A DNA stretch of 64,000 nt, from assembly GCF_000286075.1 (NCBI RefSeq), contig NZ_AJTZ01000005.1:930001-994000 (forward strand), in the 5' to 3' direction. Below are positions 32,891 to 44,515 of the stretch, piece by piece. Source of the stretch: Streptococcus ratti FA-1 = DSM 20564 (GTDB lineage Bacteria > Bacillota > Bacilli > Lactobacillales > Streptococcaceae). Position numbers and translations under genes: made by a program. How positions within the stretch are numbered: the first letter of the stretch is position 1; each line of letters starts with the position of its first letter. The notes below the pieces were generated by a model. The model saw nothing but the letters and a program-made list of their open reading frames with translations. It was not told the DNA's origin and did not search any database.

Positions 32891-34019
32891 TTGGAACCCC
32901 CACTACTTCATTATAACCAATAACTTGAACTTCATCTGTTCCGTCAACTTCAACACCTTCACCAATCTTGGCTCCTTCACCAACGATGGCACGCTTAATC
33001 TTAGCACCTTCGCCAATAACAGCACCGCTCATGATAAAGGAATCTTTAATCTCAGCGCCTTCTTTAACTTGAACATTAGTTGATAGGATAGAATGCTCAA
33101 CTTTACCAGAAACGAAGCAGCCATCTACCACCAGTGAATCTTTGACATCTGCCTCATCAGTAATGAAGTTAGGCGGTGCAATTAAGTTTCTGGAATAAAT
33201 TTTCCAAGAACGATCGCGGCTGTGAAGGTCATTGTCTTCCCCAATGTACTCCATATTGGCTTCCCAGAGTGATTCAATGGTCCCAACATCTTTCCAGTAG
33301 CCATCAAAATTATAGGTATAAACGCGTTCACCTGATTCAAGATAAGCAGGGATAACATTTTTACCAAAGTCAGACATGTCAATATTATTTTTTTCAGCAT
33401 CTACAAGCATGGTCCGCAGACGATCCCAATTAAAGATATAAATCCCCATTGAAGCTTTAGTTGATTTTGGATGTTCTGGTTTTTCCTCAAATTCAACAAT
33501 ACGGTCATTAGAATCAGTATTCATGATACCGAAACGGCTGGCTTCTTTGAGAGGAACATCAATAACAGCCACAGTCAAACTGGCCATATTATCTTTATGC
33601 GTCTGAAGCATGTCATCGTAATCCATCTTATAGATATGGTCACCTGACAGGATTAGCACGTATTCAGGATTAACACTGTCGATATAATCAATATTTTGAT
33701 AAATAGCGTGACTGGTTCCTTGGAACCAACGATTTCCTTCAGTCGCAGAATAAGGCTGAAGAACTGTTGTTCCGGAGTCGATACCATCAAGACCCCAACT
33801 TGAGCCATTTCCGATATGATTATTAAGAGCCAGCGGCTGGTACTGAGTAATCACACCAACATTATTAATTCCTGAGTTAGCACAGTTTGACAGTGCAAAA
33901 TCAATAATACGGTAACGTCCCCCAAATTGAACAGCAGGCTTTGCAATACTTTGTGTCAGTTTGCCCAGACGTGTCCCTTGTCCTCCTGCGAGGATCAAAG
34001 CTAACATTTCATTCTTCAT
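32880..34019 (-). CDS. glgC: Glucose-1-phosphate adenylyltransferase
   Basis: 379 aa. Nucleotide-binding [12 protein letters not shown] (about 11-22), glucose-1-phosphate site [11 protein letters not shown] (about 165-175), and C-terminal beta-helix repeats. It makes ADP-glucose from glucose-1-phosphate and ATP, the committed step of glycogen synthesis. 24 bp after glgB. Confidence 0.96.
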   Translation of the reverse strand: MKNEMLALILAGGQGTRLGKLTQSIAKPAVQFGGRYRIIDFALSNCANSGINNVGVITQYQPLALNNHIGNGSSWGLDGIDSGTTVLQPYSATEGNRWFQGTSHAIYQNIDYIDSVNPEYVLILSGDHIYKMDYDDMLQTHKDNMASLTVAVIDVPLKEASRFGIMNTDSNDRIVEFEEKPEHPKSTKASMGIYIFNWDRLRTMLVDAEKNNIDMSDFGKNVIPAYLESGERVYTYNFDGYWKDVGTIESLWEANMEYIGEDNDLHSRDRSWKIYSRNLIAPPNFITDEADVKDSLVVDGCFVSGKVEHSILSTNVQVKEGAEIKDSFIMSGAVIGEGAKIKRAIVGEGAKIGEGVEVDGTDEVQVIGYNEVVGVPNED

Positions 34020-34043
34020 GTGAATTTCCTTCCCAAATAATTT

Positions 34044-35930
34044 TTATTTTTTTAAACGACGTTTAATTTTCCAGATACTTGCTCCCAGAGCCGGCAGAGT
34101 GAAACTGAGCGTATTTTCATAGTCCTTCCACAAATCTTTTTGCGTTTTGACTGTCTCGTTGTGCTCTTTCCAGACACCACCGAATTCCTCAAGTTCAGTA
34201 TTCCAGATTTCTTCATATACGCCTGCGACTGGCACGCCAATTGTAAAGTTTTTGCGTTCCACAGGAGCCATATTGAAGACACAGACCAATAAATCTCCTT
34301 TCTCATTTTTTCTAATAAAGGATAAGACACTCTGATCAACATTGTCAGCATCAATAATTTCCAAGCCATCATAGCTGGTATCGACCTGCCAGAGAACTTT
34401 GTGATCCTTGTAAAATTGATTGAGCTTGCTTGTAAAAGCCTGCATTTTCAAATTCAGCTTGTCTTCTTCTTCTAAATTTCCCCACTCCAATTCATGGTCG
34501 TATTTCCATTCCAAAAACTGACCGTATTCGCTGCCCATAAAAAGCAGCTTTTTGCCGGGATGGCACATTTGATAAGTGTAGAGATTGCGCAGCCCTGCGA
34601 ACTGATTGTAACGATCCCCCCACATCTTATGCATCAAACTCTTTTTCCCGTGAACAACCTCGTCGTGCGAGAATGGGAGAATAAAATTTTCAGAAAAGAG
34701 ATACATGAAACTAAAAGTTACCAGGTTAAAATCATACTTGCGGTAAATTGGATCCTCTTCATAGAACTTAAGAATGTCATTCATCCAGCCCATATTCCAT
34801 TTATAGTCAAATCCCAAACCGCCTTCTTCGCGGCGGCCTGTAATCTTGGTCATGGCCGTTGATTCTTCAGCAATCATCATGACATCCGGATGAGCCAGCT
34901 TAAGCACTGTATTTAAGCGCTGCAGGAAGTAGTAACCTTCCAGATTGCGGTTTCCTCCTTCTTTATTAGGCTGCCAAGGCCCTTCATCATAATCCAGATA
35001 AAGCATATTGCTGACAGCATCAACCCGAATACCGTCGATATGATAAAAATCTATCCAAAATTTAGCACTGGAAATAAGGAAAGACTGTACCTGATTCTTT
35101 CCAAGGTCAAAATTCAAAGCACCCCAGCGGTAATTATGAGCTCTGTCATGATCCTGATATTCAAAAGTCGGAGTTCCGTCAAAGTAAGCTAAAGCATCAT
35201 CATTGATAGTGAAATGCCCCGGTACCCAGTCAACAATAACACCAATATTGTTTAAATGGCAGGCCTCAACAAAATCTTGAAACTGCTCAGGCGTTCCATA
35301 AGTATGTTCAAAAGCAAAGAAACCCATGAGCTGATAGCCCCAGCTCATACCCAGAGGGTGAGCCATAAGCGGCATGAATTCAACATGTGTATAGTTCATC
35401 TTAACCAGATAAGGGACCAGCTCATCTTTTAATTGGTCAAAGGTGTAAGGACTGCCATCCTCATTGTGTCTCCAAGAGCCAGCATGAACTTCATAAATAT
35501 TAACCGGACGCTTAAAGAATCCTAAGCGCTTGCGGCGGCCCAGCCACAATCCGTCTTTCCATTTCTTTTCAGGAATAGTTCTGATTACAGAGCCTGTTCC
35601 CGGACGCTCTTCCAGATAAATGGCAAAGGGATCAATCTTTTCGACAATCTGTCCGCCCTGACGCGTCACAAGATATTTATAAATATGCCCCTCCTTAGGC
35701 AAATCAGTAAAGACTTCCCAAACACCGGCTTCATTTTTTTGCATCTGCAGAGGATTGTCAAACCACCCTGTAAAATCACCGATCACATGAAGATCTTCAG
35801 CATTGGGCGCCCAGACTCTAAAGACATATCCCTTAACACCATCTTTTTCGGTTTCATGAAAACCAAAGTAATGCTGCGCATGGAAATTTTCACCCGTTCC
35901 GAATGTTCTCAACGCCTCTTTTTCGTCCAT
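34044..35930 (-). CDS. glgB: 1,4-alpha-glucan branching enzyme
   Basis: 628 aa, GH13. N-terminal CBM48 (about 20-115). The catalytic barrel shows nucleophile Asp in [15 protein letters not shown], general acid Glu in [14 protein letters not shown], and the [12 protein letters not shown] motif; all-beta C domain. It introduces alpha-1,6 branches in glycogen. The start is preceded by GAGGAGGTG. First gene of glgBCDAP; its promoter region overlaps the end of pulA. Confidence 0.96.
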   Translation of the reverse strand: MDEKEALRTFGTGENFHAQHYFGFHETEKDGVKGYVFRVWAPNAEDLHVIGDFTGWFDNPLQMQKNEAGVWEVFTDLPKEGHIYKYLVTRQGGQIVEKIDPFAIYLEERPGTGSVIRTIPEKKWKDGLWLGRRKRLGFFKRPVNIYEVHAGSWRHNEDGSPYTFDQLKDELVPYLVKMNYTHVEFMPLMAHPLGMSWGYQLMGFFAFEHTYGTPEQFQDFVEACHLNNIGVIVDWVPGHFTINDDALAYFDGTPTFEYQDHDRAHNYRWGALNFDLGKNQVQSFLISSAKFWIDFYHIDGIRVDAVSNMLYLDYDEGPWQPNKEGGNRNLEGYYFLQRLNTVLKLAHPDVMMIAEESTAMTKITGRREEGGLGFDYKWNMGWMNDILKFYEEDPIYRKYDFNLVTFSFMYLFSENFILPFSHDEVVHGKKSLMHKMWGDRYNQFAGLRNLYTYQMCHPGKKLLFMGSEYGQFLEWKYDHELEWGNLEEEDKLNLKMQAFTSKLNQFYKDHKVLWQVDTSYDGLEIIDADNVDQSVLSFIRKNEKGDLLVCVFNMAPVERKNFTIGVPVAGVYEEIWNTELEEFGGVWKEHNETVKTQKDLWKDYENTLSFTLPALGASIWKIKRRLKK

Positions 35931-35983
35931 TCAACCACCTCCTCTAGTTAATTCGTTAAAAATATAATAATTCTGCCTTAATA

Positions 35984-36020
35984 AAACAAAAATAACCCAA
36001 GTAAAAACTTGGATTATTTT
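35984..36020 (-). terminator. Intrinsic terminator between pulA and glgB
   Basis: On the minus strand, AATAATCCAAGT (36007-36018) pairs with ACTTGGGTTATT (35991-36002) and is followed by a T-rich run. It lies downstream of the main candidate glg promoter, so it may end pulA transcripts or attenuate the glg operon. Confidence 0.8.
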
Positions 36021-36068
36021 TTAATTCAAGGACCACAGCTATCAAATTTTCAAATCAATGATTCAATA

Positions 36069-36082
36069 TGAAAGCGCTATCT
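36069..36082. promoter_or_regulatory. cre-like CcpA site at the glg start
   Basis: TGAAAGCGCTATCT matches the cre core TGNAANCGNWNNCW except at the last position. It lies about 8-21 nt downstream of the predicted glgB transcription start, a position that would block elongation. Confidence 0.65.
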
Positions 36083-36096
36083 ATATCTTTACTCAT

Positions 36097-36125
36097 ATTA
36101 TAGCATACTTTTCATTCTATGTCAT
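36097..36125 (-). promoter_or_regulatory. Promoter of glgBCDAP overlapping the pulA stop
   Basis: On the minus strand, ATGACA (36120-36125), a 17-bp spacer and TATAAT (36097-36102). The -35 box is formed by the last two sense codons of pulA. A weaker second candidate lies after the terminator (TTGTTT, 17 bp, TATATT, about 35960-35990). Confidence 0.65.
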
Positions 36126-38330
36126 ATTAATTTCAGTCTTTTTCTCATTTGCATTAAAGTCTAGTTGGAAAACCTTACCAGCACCGCTGACATTAACAGT
36201 AACCAGTCCTGAGCCATATTCTGCTGACGCTACATAAACATGTTTGCGGATGTCCTCAAAGCTCTGATATGAAAAGGCGGTTTCCTGCGTTTTCAAATAA
36301 ATTAGTTTTTTTACAAAATCAACAGTCGATTTATACAGAGTAACATGATTCCAGTTAACCTGATTGACAGCATCAGGTGCATTATAACTGTTCATGGCCC
36401 GTTCTTTGTCTGCAGCAGTAAGCTCTCCGTCCGGGCCTGTCGCAAAGAGCTTAGTCCGCAGAAATTCCTGTCCTAACTGCAGAAAGACCATACCCTGCAT
36501 GAGAATACCAAGACTGGTAGCCAGCTCTACCCGCTTAATGTGACTGACTTTGTCATCTTCAGGGTGCAGTTCTAAAAGAAGGTCATTCAGGTTGTAATTA
36601 TCATGTGCTTCAACATAGTTAAGCACCTGATCGGGTGCCAGATAGGGTGCCAGCTCATCGCTTCCCAGCATTCCTTTGGCCAGTTCGTATTCGGTTGCTT
36701 CTCCAGAAACAAAGCCACATTTGAAATCTCCGTAAACCTCAGCACCTTTAATAGCATTTCTGACATCATCATTAAAGAAACCGATGCGGGGCATCTGATT
36801 GGCATTGTCCTTTTTAGCCTTGTCTTCTGGCATGAGTCCTATTCCCATATCCCAGCCTTCACCGTAAAGTAAAATATTAGGATCAATCTCATCAACAGCC
36901 TGACGAATAGCATTCATGGTTTCAATATCATGCAGCCCCATCAAATCAAAACGGAAACCATCAATATTATAGGCTTCTATCCAATAAAGGACAGAGTCAA
37001 TCATATATTTGCGGAACATTTCCTTTTCACTGGCTGTCTCATTACCGACACCTGAGCCATTTTGAAAGGAGCCATCACGGTTCATCCGATAGTAATAGTC
37101 CGGCACTGCCAGCTGAAAGGCCGAATCCGAATTTGAATAAGTATGATTGTAGACAACATCCATGATAACACCGATTCCGGCATCATGATAAGCCTGAATC
37201 AGCTGCTTGAGTTCAAGAATTCGAGTGGTCGGTGCATGTGGATTGCTGGCAAAACTAGCCTCGGGAACATTGTAATTTTCCGGGTCATAGCCCCAGTTGT
37301 AGGCATAAGAACCATCAGCTTCAAATGTTTGATGATGGTCAAAAACTGGCTGCAGCTGAACATAATTAATGCCTAAATTTTTCAGATAATCAAAAGCAGT
37401 AGAATCACCGTACTGATTTTTTGTGCCTCTTTCAAAGGCTCCCAGGAATTTACCGCGATTTTCCAGCCGGACACCTGATGTTTCAGATGAGGAAAAATCT
37501 CTAATATGCATTTCCGTGATTACTGCTTTATTGGGATTACTGAGCCGCCAGACGGCATCTTTACCTTGTTTAACTGCAAATCCTTCAGGCTGTAAATCGC
37601 TGTCTGAAACAACAACAGAGCGTCTGCCATCCGCTGTCACTGCAATTGAATAAGGGTCTCTTGTATCTCTAAAGGTTCGCTTGCGGTAGTAAACACGATA
37701 ACGGTAAGCATGAAAGTTCAGGTCTCCTTCCATCTTTAAGAACCAGACCCCTTGTGTGTTTGTTGTATGGTCAGCAGGGGTTCTGCTGTTCCCACGATTC
37801 ATGCTGATGACCTGACTGACACTGGCGTTTTCTGTAGTTGAACTGTAAAGAATCAGCTCGACCTTCTTGGCAGTAGGCGCCCAGAGGCGAAATTCAGTCG
37901 CATCTTTTTGGTAGGCAAAGCCAAGCCAGCCCTGAAAGCCCCATTCTTGGTCAAAACGCTTGCTGTTAACAGCCATATCAAAGGCATGCGGCTGGCGTCG
38001 GTTATAGGCATGGCTCGCAACTGCTGCTTGCCTAGAATAATAGAGCGTATCATCACCTTGGACAATCCAGACTTCACTCTTGGACAAACCGGGATTGCAA
38101 TTAATACTAAAATCAGGAGTTCTAATGGACCAGTCAGCATTCTTGACAATAAGATAGACTTGATTTTGAAATTCATCAGACTCATAAACGACATTTCCAA
38201 CAATTCCGAAACTATCAAAACGTGAGAAAGAAGCGTCTTTTCCCAGCTGTCCGCTCATCCATTGCCATAAACTAAAATCAAAATAATTTCCTTTATTACT
38301 ATGGTAATGTACAACTACGGTATTTTTCAT
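36117..38330 (-). CDS. pulA: Type I pullulanase (glycogen debranching)
   Basis: 737 aa, GH13. N-terminal carbohydrate/CBM48-like region (about 1-250), then the type I motif YNWGYDP, nucleophile Asp in IDGFRFDLMGLHD, acid Glu in LLYGEGWDMGIG, and EAHDNYNLND. There is no signal peptide, sorting signal or membrane segment, so it acts in the cytoplasm on glycogen or imported branched dextrins, unlike the wall-bound streptococcal pullulanases. Third gene of ligA-dgk-pulA, 13 bp after the kinase gene. Confidence 0.94.
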   Translation of the reverse strand: MKNTVVVHYHSNKGNYFDFSLWQWMSGQLGKDASFSRFDSFGIVGNVVYESDEFQNQVYLIVKNADWSIRTPDFSINCNPGLSKSEVWIVQGDDTLYYSRQAAVASHAYNRRQPHAFDMAVNSKRFDQEWGFQGWLGFAYQKDATEFRLWAPTAKKVELILYSSTTENASVSQVISMNRGNSRTPADHTTNTQGVWFLKMEGDLNFHAYRYRVYYRKRTFRDTRDPYSIAVTADGRRSVVVSDSDLQPEGFAVKQGKDAVWRLSNPNKAVITEMHIRDFSSSETSGVRLENRGKFLGAFERGTKNQYGDSTAFDYLKNLGINYVQLQPVFDHHQTFEADGSYAYNWGYDPENYNVPEASFASNPHAPTTRILELKQLIQAYHDAGIGVIMDVVYNHTYSNSDSAFQLAVPDYYYRMNRDGSFQNGSGVGNETASEKEMFRKYMIDSVLYWIEAYNIDGFRFDLMGLHDIETMNAIRQAVDEIDPNILLYGEGWDMGIGLMPEDKAKKDNANQMPRIGFFNDDVRNAIKGAEVYGDFKCGFVSGEATEYELAKGMLGSDELAPYLAPDQVLNYVEAHDNYNLNDLLLELHPEDDKVSHIKRVELATSLGILMQGMVFLQLGQEFLRTKLFATGPDGELTAADKERAMNSYNAPDAVNQVNWNHVTLYKSTVDFVKKLIYLKTQETAFSYQSFEDIRKHVYVASAEYGSGLVTVNVSGAGKVFQLDFNANEKKTEINMT

Positions 38331-38343
38331 GTATTTTACCTAA

Positions 38344-39387
38344 CTAATTTGTCTCCTCTGTTTTATCCAGCCCATCTAGATTTTCGGCTTCTTTAGTGAA
38401 TTTCTGAGCAATTGCTTCTAAGGCTAGTTCTTCTGTATCAAGCGTAATAGCATCGTCAGAAATCTCGTCTGTATTGGCAAAAAATTCAATATGATTATTC
38501 AGATTGCGCAATTCAATCGGCGCATCACCGCCATATTCACCATCGAGATTAATCATCATTCTCTTAGGAGGATTGCCCTGAGGAATTATTTTTAAATAGC
38601 TTGTCTTTATGTACTCAATTTTTTTATGATTGATGTGCCGGCCGCCAGCAAGAACAAGACGAATCAGATCAGTCAGTTCGAAAAGATTGGCCGTCTTAAC
38701 CAAAATCAAGGTGAATTTGCCGTCGTCTAATTTAGCATCCGGAGCAATGGTTTCAAAACCGCCGACCGAATTGGTCAAAGCCACAAAAATCATGGAAGCC
38801 TCGCCTTCAAAAACTCCGTGGTCGTGAAATACCTTAACAGGAACATTGCGAACACGCGGCAGCAGTTCAGCCCCCTTGACCAGATAAGCCAAGTAGCCAA
38901 ACATTGTTTTTAGCTGGCTGGGCACACTGTAAGTTAATTCAGTCAGACTGCCAGCTGCGGCAATATTGATAAAGTACTTATCCTTGTAAGCCTGACCAAT
39001 ATCCATATGGACCGTCTGATTCTTGCCGATAAGCTTCGCTGCTTCAACCGGATTGCCGCGAGGAATCTTAAGAGCCCGGGCAAAATCATTGGTTGTGCCG
39101 GTGGGAATAATAGCCATCTTGGGACGTCGTTTCAAAGGCGCAATGCCGCTGACCACTTCATTGATTGTTCCGTCTCCGCCTGCTGCAATGACAAGATCAA
39201 AACCGGCAACAGCAGCACGTCTTGCTTCGTTTTTGGCAGAATCTGCTTCAGGAGTCGTTTGAAAAGCACTGGTCTCATAGCCAAAGCTTTCCAGAAGGTC
39301 TAAAACATCTGCCACATTTTTCTTCATGATTTCCTGACCAGAGGTCGGATTATAAATCAAACGTGCACGTTTGCGTTTTCTTACCAT
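38344..39387 (-). CDS. Diacylglycerol kinase-family lipid kinase (DagK/YegS-like)
   Basis: 347 aa. The glycine-rich ATP loop GGDGTINEVVSG (about 75-86), IPTGTTNDFARAL and the C-terminal DGEYGGDAPIELRN motif define the family. It probably phosphorylates diacylglycerol released by lipoteichoic acid synthesis; substrate inferred from family. It lies between ligA and pulA with 13-bp gaps. Confidence 0.88.
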   Translation of the reverse strand: MVRKRKRARLIYNPTSGQEIMKKNVADVLDLLESFGYETSAFQTTPEADSAKNEARRAAVAGFDLVIAAGGDGTINEVVSGIAPLKRRPKMAIIPTGTTNDFARALKIPRGNPVEAAKLIGKNQTVHMDIGQAYKDKYFINIAAAGSLTELTYSVPSQLKTMFGYLAYLVKGAELLPRVRNVPVKVFHDHGVFEGEASMIFVALTNSVGGFETIAPDAKLDDGKFTLILVKTANLFELTDLIRLVLAGGRHINHKKIEYIKTSYLKIIPQGNPPKRMMINLDGEYGGDAPIELRNLNNHIEFFANTDEISDDAITLDTEELALEAIAQKFTKEAENLDGLDKTEETN

Positions 39388-39400
39388 ATTCTTTCTCCCT

Positions 39401-41380
<1,980 letters not shown>

Positions 41381-41555
41381 TCACCGGCTTTCCCTAATTT
41401 TTTAAATTAGGAAATAAAAACAAGGTAAAAATTCAAAAGATAAACGTCACATATTTAAAAAGACGCTCAACCGCCTGCTCTCAAAGCATTATCCTACTAG
41501 ACTGCCTAGGTTTACACAAGGCAGCAGATGCTTTCTGCAAGCATTGCCCCTTCTT

Positions 41556-41659
41556 ATACTCAATAAAAATCAAAAATAGACTAGGCGATGAGCTGCAGGC
41601 TGTACTAAGGTCGGGCAAAGCGAAGGCAACGACGTATAGTTTTGATTTTTGAAGAATAT
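41556..41659. repeat. 104-bp MITE-like palindromic element, subfamily B
   Basis: Left end ATACTCAATAAAAATCAAAA and right end (inverted) ATATTCTTCAAAAATCAAAA. Interior AGACTAGGCGATGAGC...AACGACGTAT resembles the copy at 10939. It fills most of the 325-bp gap between queT and ligA. The rest of that gap holds only a short CCTAATTT/AAATTAGG palindrome near 41394. Confidence 0.8.
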
Positions 41660-41684
41660 AAAAAAATAACCTTCACGCGGAAGA

Positions 41685-42197
41685 TTACTTGGTAAAATCA
41701 ATATGCTTGGCTGCTCGGTCAACCACCAGCGCACCAATAAACAAGGAAATAAATTCTCCCAGAGCCGTTGTCAGCCAAGTTATTAAAAAGGGAGTGTTAA
41801 AAATGATCTTTAGCTCTGCTGCAATGGTGAACATAGACAGGGAAAAGAAAACAGCAAAATAAAGGAAAGCTTTGTTAATAAAGCCCTTAAAAAAATAAGC
41901 ATTTTTGTATTTGGCAAAAAGGATAACGCCCAAGCTGACAAAAATCAGGGTTGATCCGCCGCCGACAAAAACATCAATCAGACCGATTGTACCCAGAGCA
42001 TTAGCAATCATGCAGCCCAAGGTTACAGCAATAATATACTTCGGATTGTAAAAGGCCAAAAAATAAAGCATTTCAGCCAAACGAAACTGTATACCGCCGT
42101 AAGAAAGAGCATTGAGAGGCGGTGTGGCAGTCAATACAACGTAAGCAGCTGCTACAATAGCGATATGGCTTAAATCACGAACAGTTAATTGTTTCAT
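41685..42197 (-). CDS. queT: Queuosine precursor (preQ1) transporter, QueT family
   Basis: 170 aa with about five to six membrane helices and the conserved start LTVRDLSHIAIVAAAYVVLT. COG4708/QueT. It is the S-component of an ECF-type importer for queuosine precursors. The assignment is strongly supported by the preQ1-II riboswitch that covers its ribosome-binding site. Single-gene unit. Confidence 0.93.
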   Translation of the reverse strand: MKQLTVRDLSHIAIVAAAYVVLTATPPLNALSYGGIQFRLAEMLYFLAFYNPKYIIAVTLGCMIANALGTIGLIDVFVGGGSTLIFVSLGVILFAKYKNAYFFKGFINKAFLYFAVFFSLSMFTIAAELKIIFNTPFLITWLTTALGEFISLFIGALVVDRAAKHIDFTK

Positions 42198-42200
42198 CAG

Positions 42201-42259
42201 TTCTCCTTTGACGGCTCTACCGTTTGTAATATGCTTGGTGAAAGGACATAAGCACCAAG
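42201..42259 (-). promoter_or_regulatory. preQ1-II riboswitch controlling queT
   Basis: The minus strand reads CTTGGTGCTTATG...TTTCACCAAGCATATTACA...ACGGTAGAGCCGT...CAAAGGAGAA. This gives P2 CTTGGTG/CACCAAG, the CATATTACA core, hairpin ACGG/CCGT, and the ribosome-binding site AAAGGAGA as the 3' pseudoknot strand. This is the streptococcal preQ1-II (COG4708) layout; ligand binding should hide the ribosome-binding site. Confidence 0.95.
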
Positions 42260-42281
42260 GGCTGCTGAGCGCAGCTTATTC

Positions 42282-42314
42282 AGTATAGCATATTTTCGCT
42301 TTTTTTGATATAGT
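42282..42314. promoter_or_regulatory. Divergent extended -10 promoters for queT and gtrA
   Basis: Minus strand: TGC-TATACT (42282-42290), start near 42275, about 16 nt before the riboswitch. Plus strand: TGA-TATAGT (42306-42314), start expected at about 42321, the A of the gtrA ATG. Neither has a clear -35 box. Confidence 0.6.
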
Positions 42315-42320
42315 AAGTTT

Positions 42321-42773
42321 ATGAAAAAATTATTGACTAACAACTTTGTAAAAAAAGTTACCCAGCATGAAATTTTCAAATATTTGATTGCAGGCGTACT
42401 AACAACTATCTTTTATGCCATCATCCGTATCGGACTTTATTCTATTCTGAAAAATGCTGCTTTGACGGCAACAATAGCTAATATCTTGGCTATTATCTTT
42501 GCCTTTATCATTAATGATACCTACGTTTTTAATCAGGCCAGACAGGATTGGCAAAGCCGCTTTGTTAAATTTTTCTTGGCTCGGCTGTCAACCCTATTTT
42601 TGGATACCGGTTTGGCCTATCTTTTAGTTGACCGTTTCCCTGGAATTATCGGTCAGTTTGTAAACAATAACATGGACTTGGTCAATGCTATTGCTATTTT
42701 GATCGGTCAGGTATTAATCATGGTGACCAACTACGTTATCAGTAAGGTCTTTATTTTTAAAAATAAAAAATAA
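42321..42773 (+). CDS. GtrA-family membrane protein
   Basis: 150 aa with four membrane helices, starting FKYLIAGVLTTIFYAIIRIGLYSI. It ends with the GtrA hallmark VTNYVISKVFIFKNKK. The family is linked to transfer of sugar-lipid intermediates for cell-surface polysaccharides; the actual partner is unknown. No ribosome-binding site is visible, and the promoter position predicts a leaderless mRNA. Divergent from queT. Confidence 0.88.
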   Translation: MKKLLTNNFVKKVTQHEIFKYLIAGVLTTIFYAIIRIGLYSILKNAALTATIANILAIIFAFIINDTYVFNQARQDWQSRFVKFFLARLSTLFLDTGLAYLLVDRFPGIIGQFVNNNMDLVNAIAILIGQVLIMVTNYVISKVFIFKNKK

Positions 42774-42774
42774 T

Positions 42775-42804
42775 GGCTCATGATATGATATCATGGCCTT
42801 TTTT
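42775..42804. terminator. Terminator between gtrA and the response regulator gene
   Basis: GGCTCATGATA pairs with TATCATGGCC, followed by TTTTTT, between convergent genes. Confidence 0.85.
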
Positions 42805-42824
42805 ATATGCAAATCTGTATTGCT

Positions 42825-43421
42825 TTAAATCCAATTCTTTTTCTGGGCAATTCTGACAGCATCTGTTCGATTGCCGGCAGACAGCTTGTTAAAAATACTG
42901 GTCATGTAATTTCTAATCGTCCCGTTTGACAGGAATAACCTTTCGGAAATTTCTTGATTGGACAGTCCTTTAGCTGCTAAAGCTAAAACATCTTGTTCAC
43001 GCTGACTGAGAGGGTTAGAGGGGAAGGCTGCTTCCTCAATCAATTCAGGGGAATACTCCCTTTGCCCGGTCAAAACAGTATGGATAGTCTGCATGAGCTC
43101 AGAAGCCGAGCGGTCCTTTAAAACATAAGCATCTACATGAGCAGAAAGAGCACGTTTGAAGTAGCCAGCTCGCTTAAAAGTCGTCACAATGATGACTTTG
43201 GTATCCTGATGCTGGCGAATCCATTCTAATACGTCAAGACCTGTTTTGACAGGCATTTCAATATCCAAAATGGCAACATCAACATCTTCTTTACTGAGTA
43301 AGTCAATAGCCTCCAGACCGTTTCCTGCCTGATAGACCTGCTCCACATCATCTTCCATGAGTAGGAGCTGACAGAGGGCATCCCGCAGCATGGACTGATC
43401 TTCTGCTACTAATAAATTCAT
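42825..43421 (-). CDS. NarL/LuxR-family response regulator
   Basis: 198 aa. Receiver domain with D53 in [13 protein letters not shown] and Lys in [11 protein letters not shown]. The C-terminal LuxR helix-turn-helix is [20 protein letters not shown]...[12 protein letters not shown] (about 133-190). DesR-like. Its start overlaps the kinase stop (ATGA). Last gene of a four-gene operon with an ABC exporter, which it likely controls. Confidence 0.9.
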   Translation of the reverse strand: MNLLVAEDQSMLRDALCQLLLMEDDVEQVYQAGNGLEAIDLLSKEDVDVAILDIEMPVKTGLDVLEWIRQHQDTKVIIVTTFKRAGYFKRALSAHVDAYVLKDRSASELMQTIHTVLTGQREYSPELIEEAAFPSNPLSQREQDVLALAAKGLSNQEISERLFLSNGTIRNYMTSIFNKLSAGNRTDAVRIAQKKNWI

Positions 43422-44515
43422 TGTCGGCCTCCTTCTTCTAAAGTCACATGTATAAGGGTTGGATCTTGACTAGATAAAATCATGACATCTCCCGTAACCA
43501 GTTGCAGACGTTCCCTTATCGAATGCAGCTCCTCACCAGTCAACTGGCCAAACCCACAGCCATCATCACTAACATCAACAATCAACTTGTCATCCCTGTA
43601 GAGTTTGATGTGGCACTGACTGGCTCTGGCATGCTTGATGATATTGGTAGTTAATTCGCGCAAAATCATGGTCATGCTAGACTGGATAACTGGCGATAGC
43701 GCAGCTAAGTCCAGCCGATTATCTATCATTAGGTCAATCTCTGACATAGCAAACATCTCTGCGATATTGTCCAACTCTTCAGCTACCGTGCGGTATTTGA
43801 GATTGTTAATCAGCTCGCGAACATTTTTCATGGACTCTTTACTGATCTGGTTGAGATCTAGCAATTCCTTACGGACAGCATCCAGCTTCTCCTGGTCCAA
43901 TTGTCGCAGTGCCAACTCTGTCTTCAAACTCATCATAGCAAAGGTATGCCCTAACGTATCGTGCAAATCACGGCCAATCCGATTGCGCTCATTTTCGGCG
44001 GCTAAGAGATTAATTGTCTCATTTTTCTGATACAGTTCATCCTGCATCTCACCTTCTACTCGCAGATTATACTGAGAGTAAGTCATAAAGAGAATGAAGA
44101 TGGGAACAATGGTCACCATAACGTGTTCAATAAAGCTAGCAGCTCGTATTTCCCCGCCAATAACCGTTATCAATAGAGCTAGAAAATAGCTGAGTGCTCG
44201 ATAGGATCTAACCTTATCTCGAAAACGCCAAACCAAAAGATTGCTGTGAAAAAAGAAGAACCAGGCGAATCCACCATCATAAACACACGACATGTAGACC
44301 GTGTAAGCTAGAGAATAAAGCCAAAGAACCGCAATTATCTTGTGGTAAGTCTTTGAAATTCTCACGAGAACGACATAGGAAAAAGCAAAGAGAGCTGTTG
44401 GCACTAAAGTCCACAGAGGATAACCTAGAAAAAAGGCTCCCGCAACGGGATAGACCATAAAAATCAAAGTCAAATAATAAAGTAAGTTATAATTCTTAAA
44501 AAGGCGAAACATCAT
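43418..44515 (-). CDS. Sensor histidine kinase, HisKA_3 (DesK/NarX type)
   Basis: 365 aa. Four to six membrane helices (about 10-150) with little extracellular part. Then the HisKA_3 dimerisation helix with H185 in [14 protein letters not shown], and a HATPase domain with REL..NIIKHA and DDGCGFG. The signal is unknown; intramembrane sensing of envelope or lipid state is typical for this layout. Overlaps both neighbours by 4 bp. Confidence 0.9.
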   Translation of the reverse strand: MMFRLFKNYNLLYYLTLIFMVYPVAGAFFLGYPLWTLVPTALFAFSYVVLVRISKTYHKIIAVLWLYSLAYTVYMSCVYDGGFAWFFFFHSNLLVWRFRDKVRSYRALSYFLALLITVIGGEIRAASFIEHVMVTIVPIFILFMTYSQYNLRVEGEMQDELYQKNETINLLAAENERNRIGRDLHDTLGHTFAMMSLKTELALRQLDQEKLDAVRKELLDLNQISKESMKNVRELINNLKYRTVAEELDNIAEMFAMSEIDLMIDNRLDLAALSPVIQSSMTMILRELTTNIIKHARASQCHIKLYRDDKLIVDVSDDGCGFGQLTGEELHSIRERLQLVTGDVMILSSQDPTLIHVTLEEGGRQ

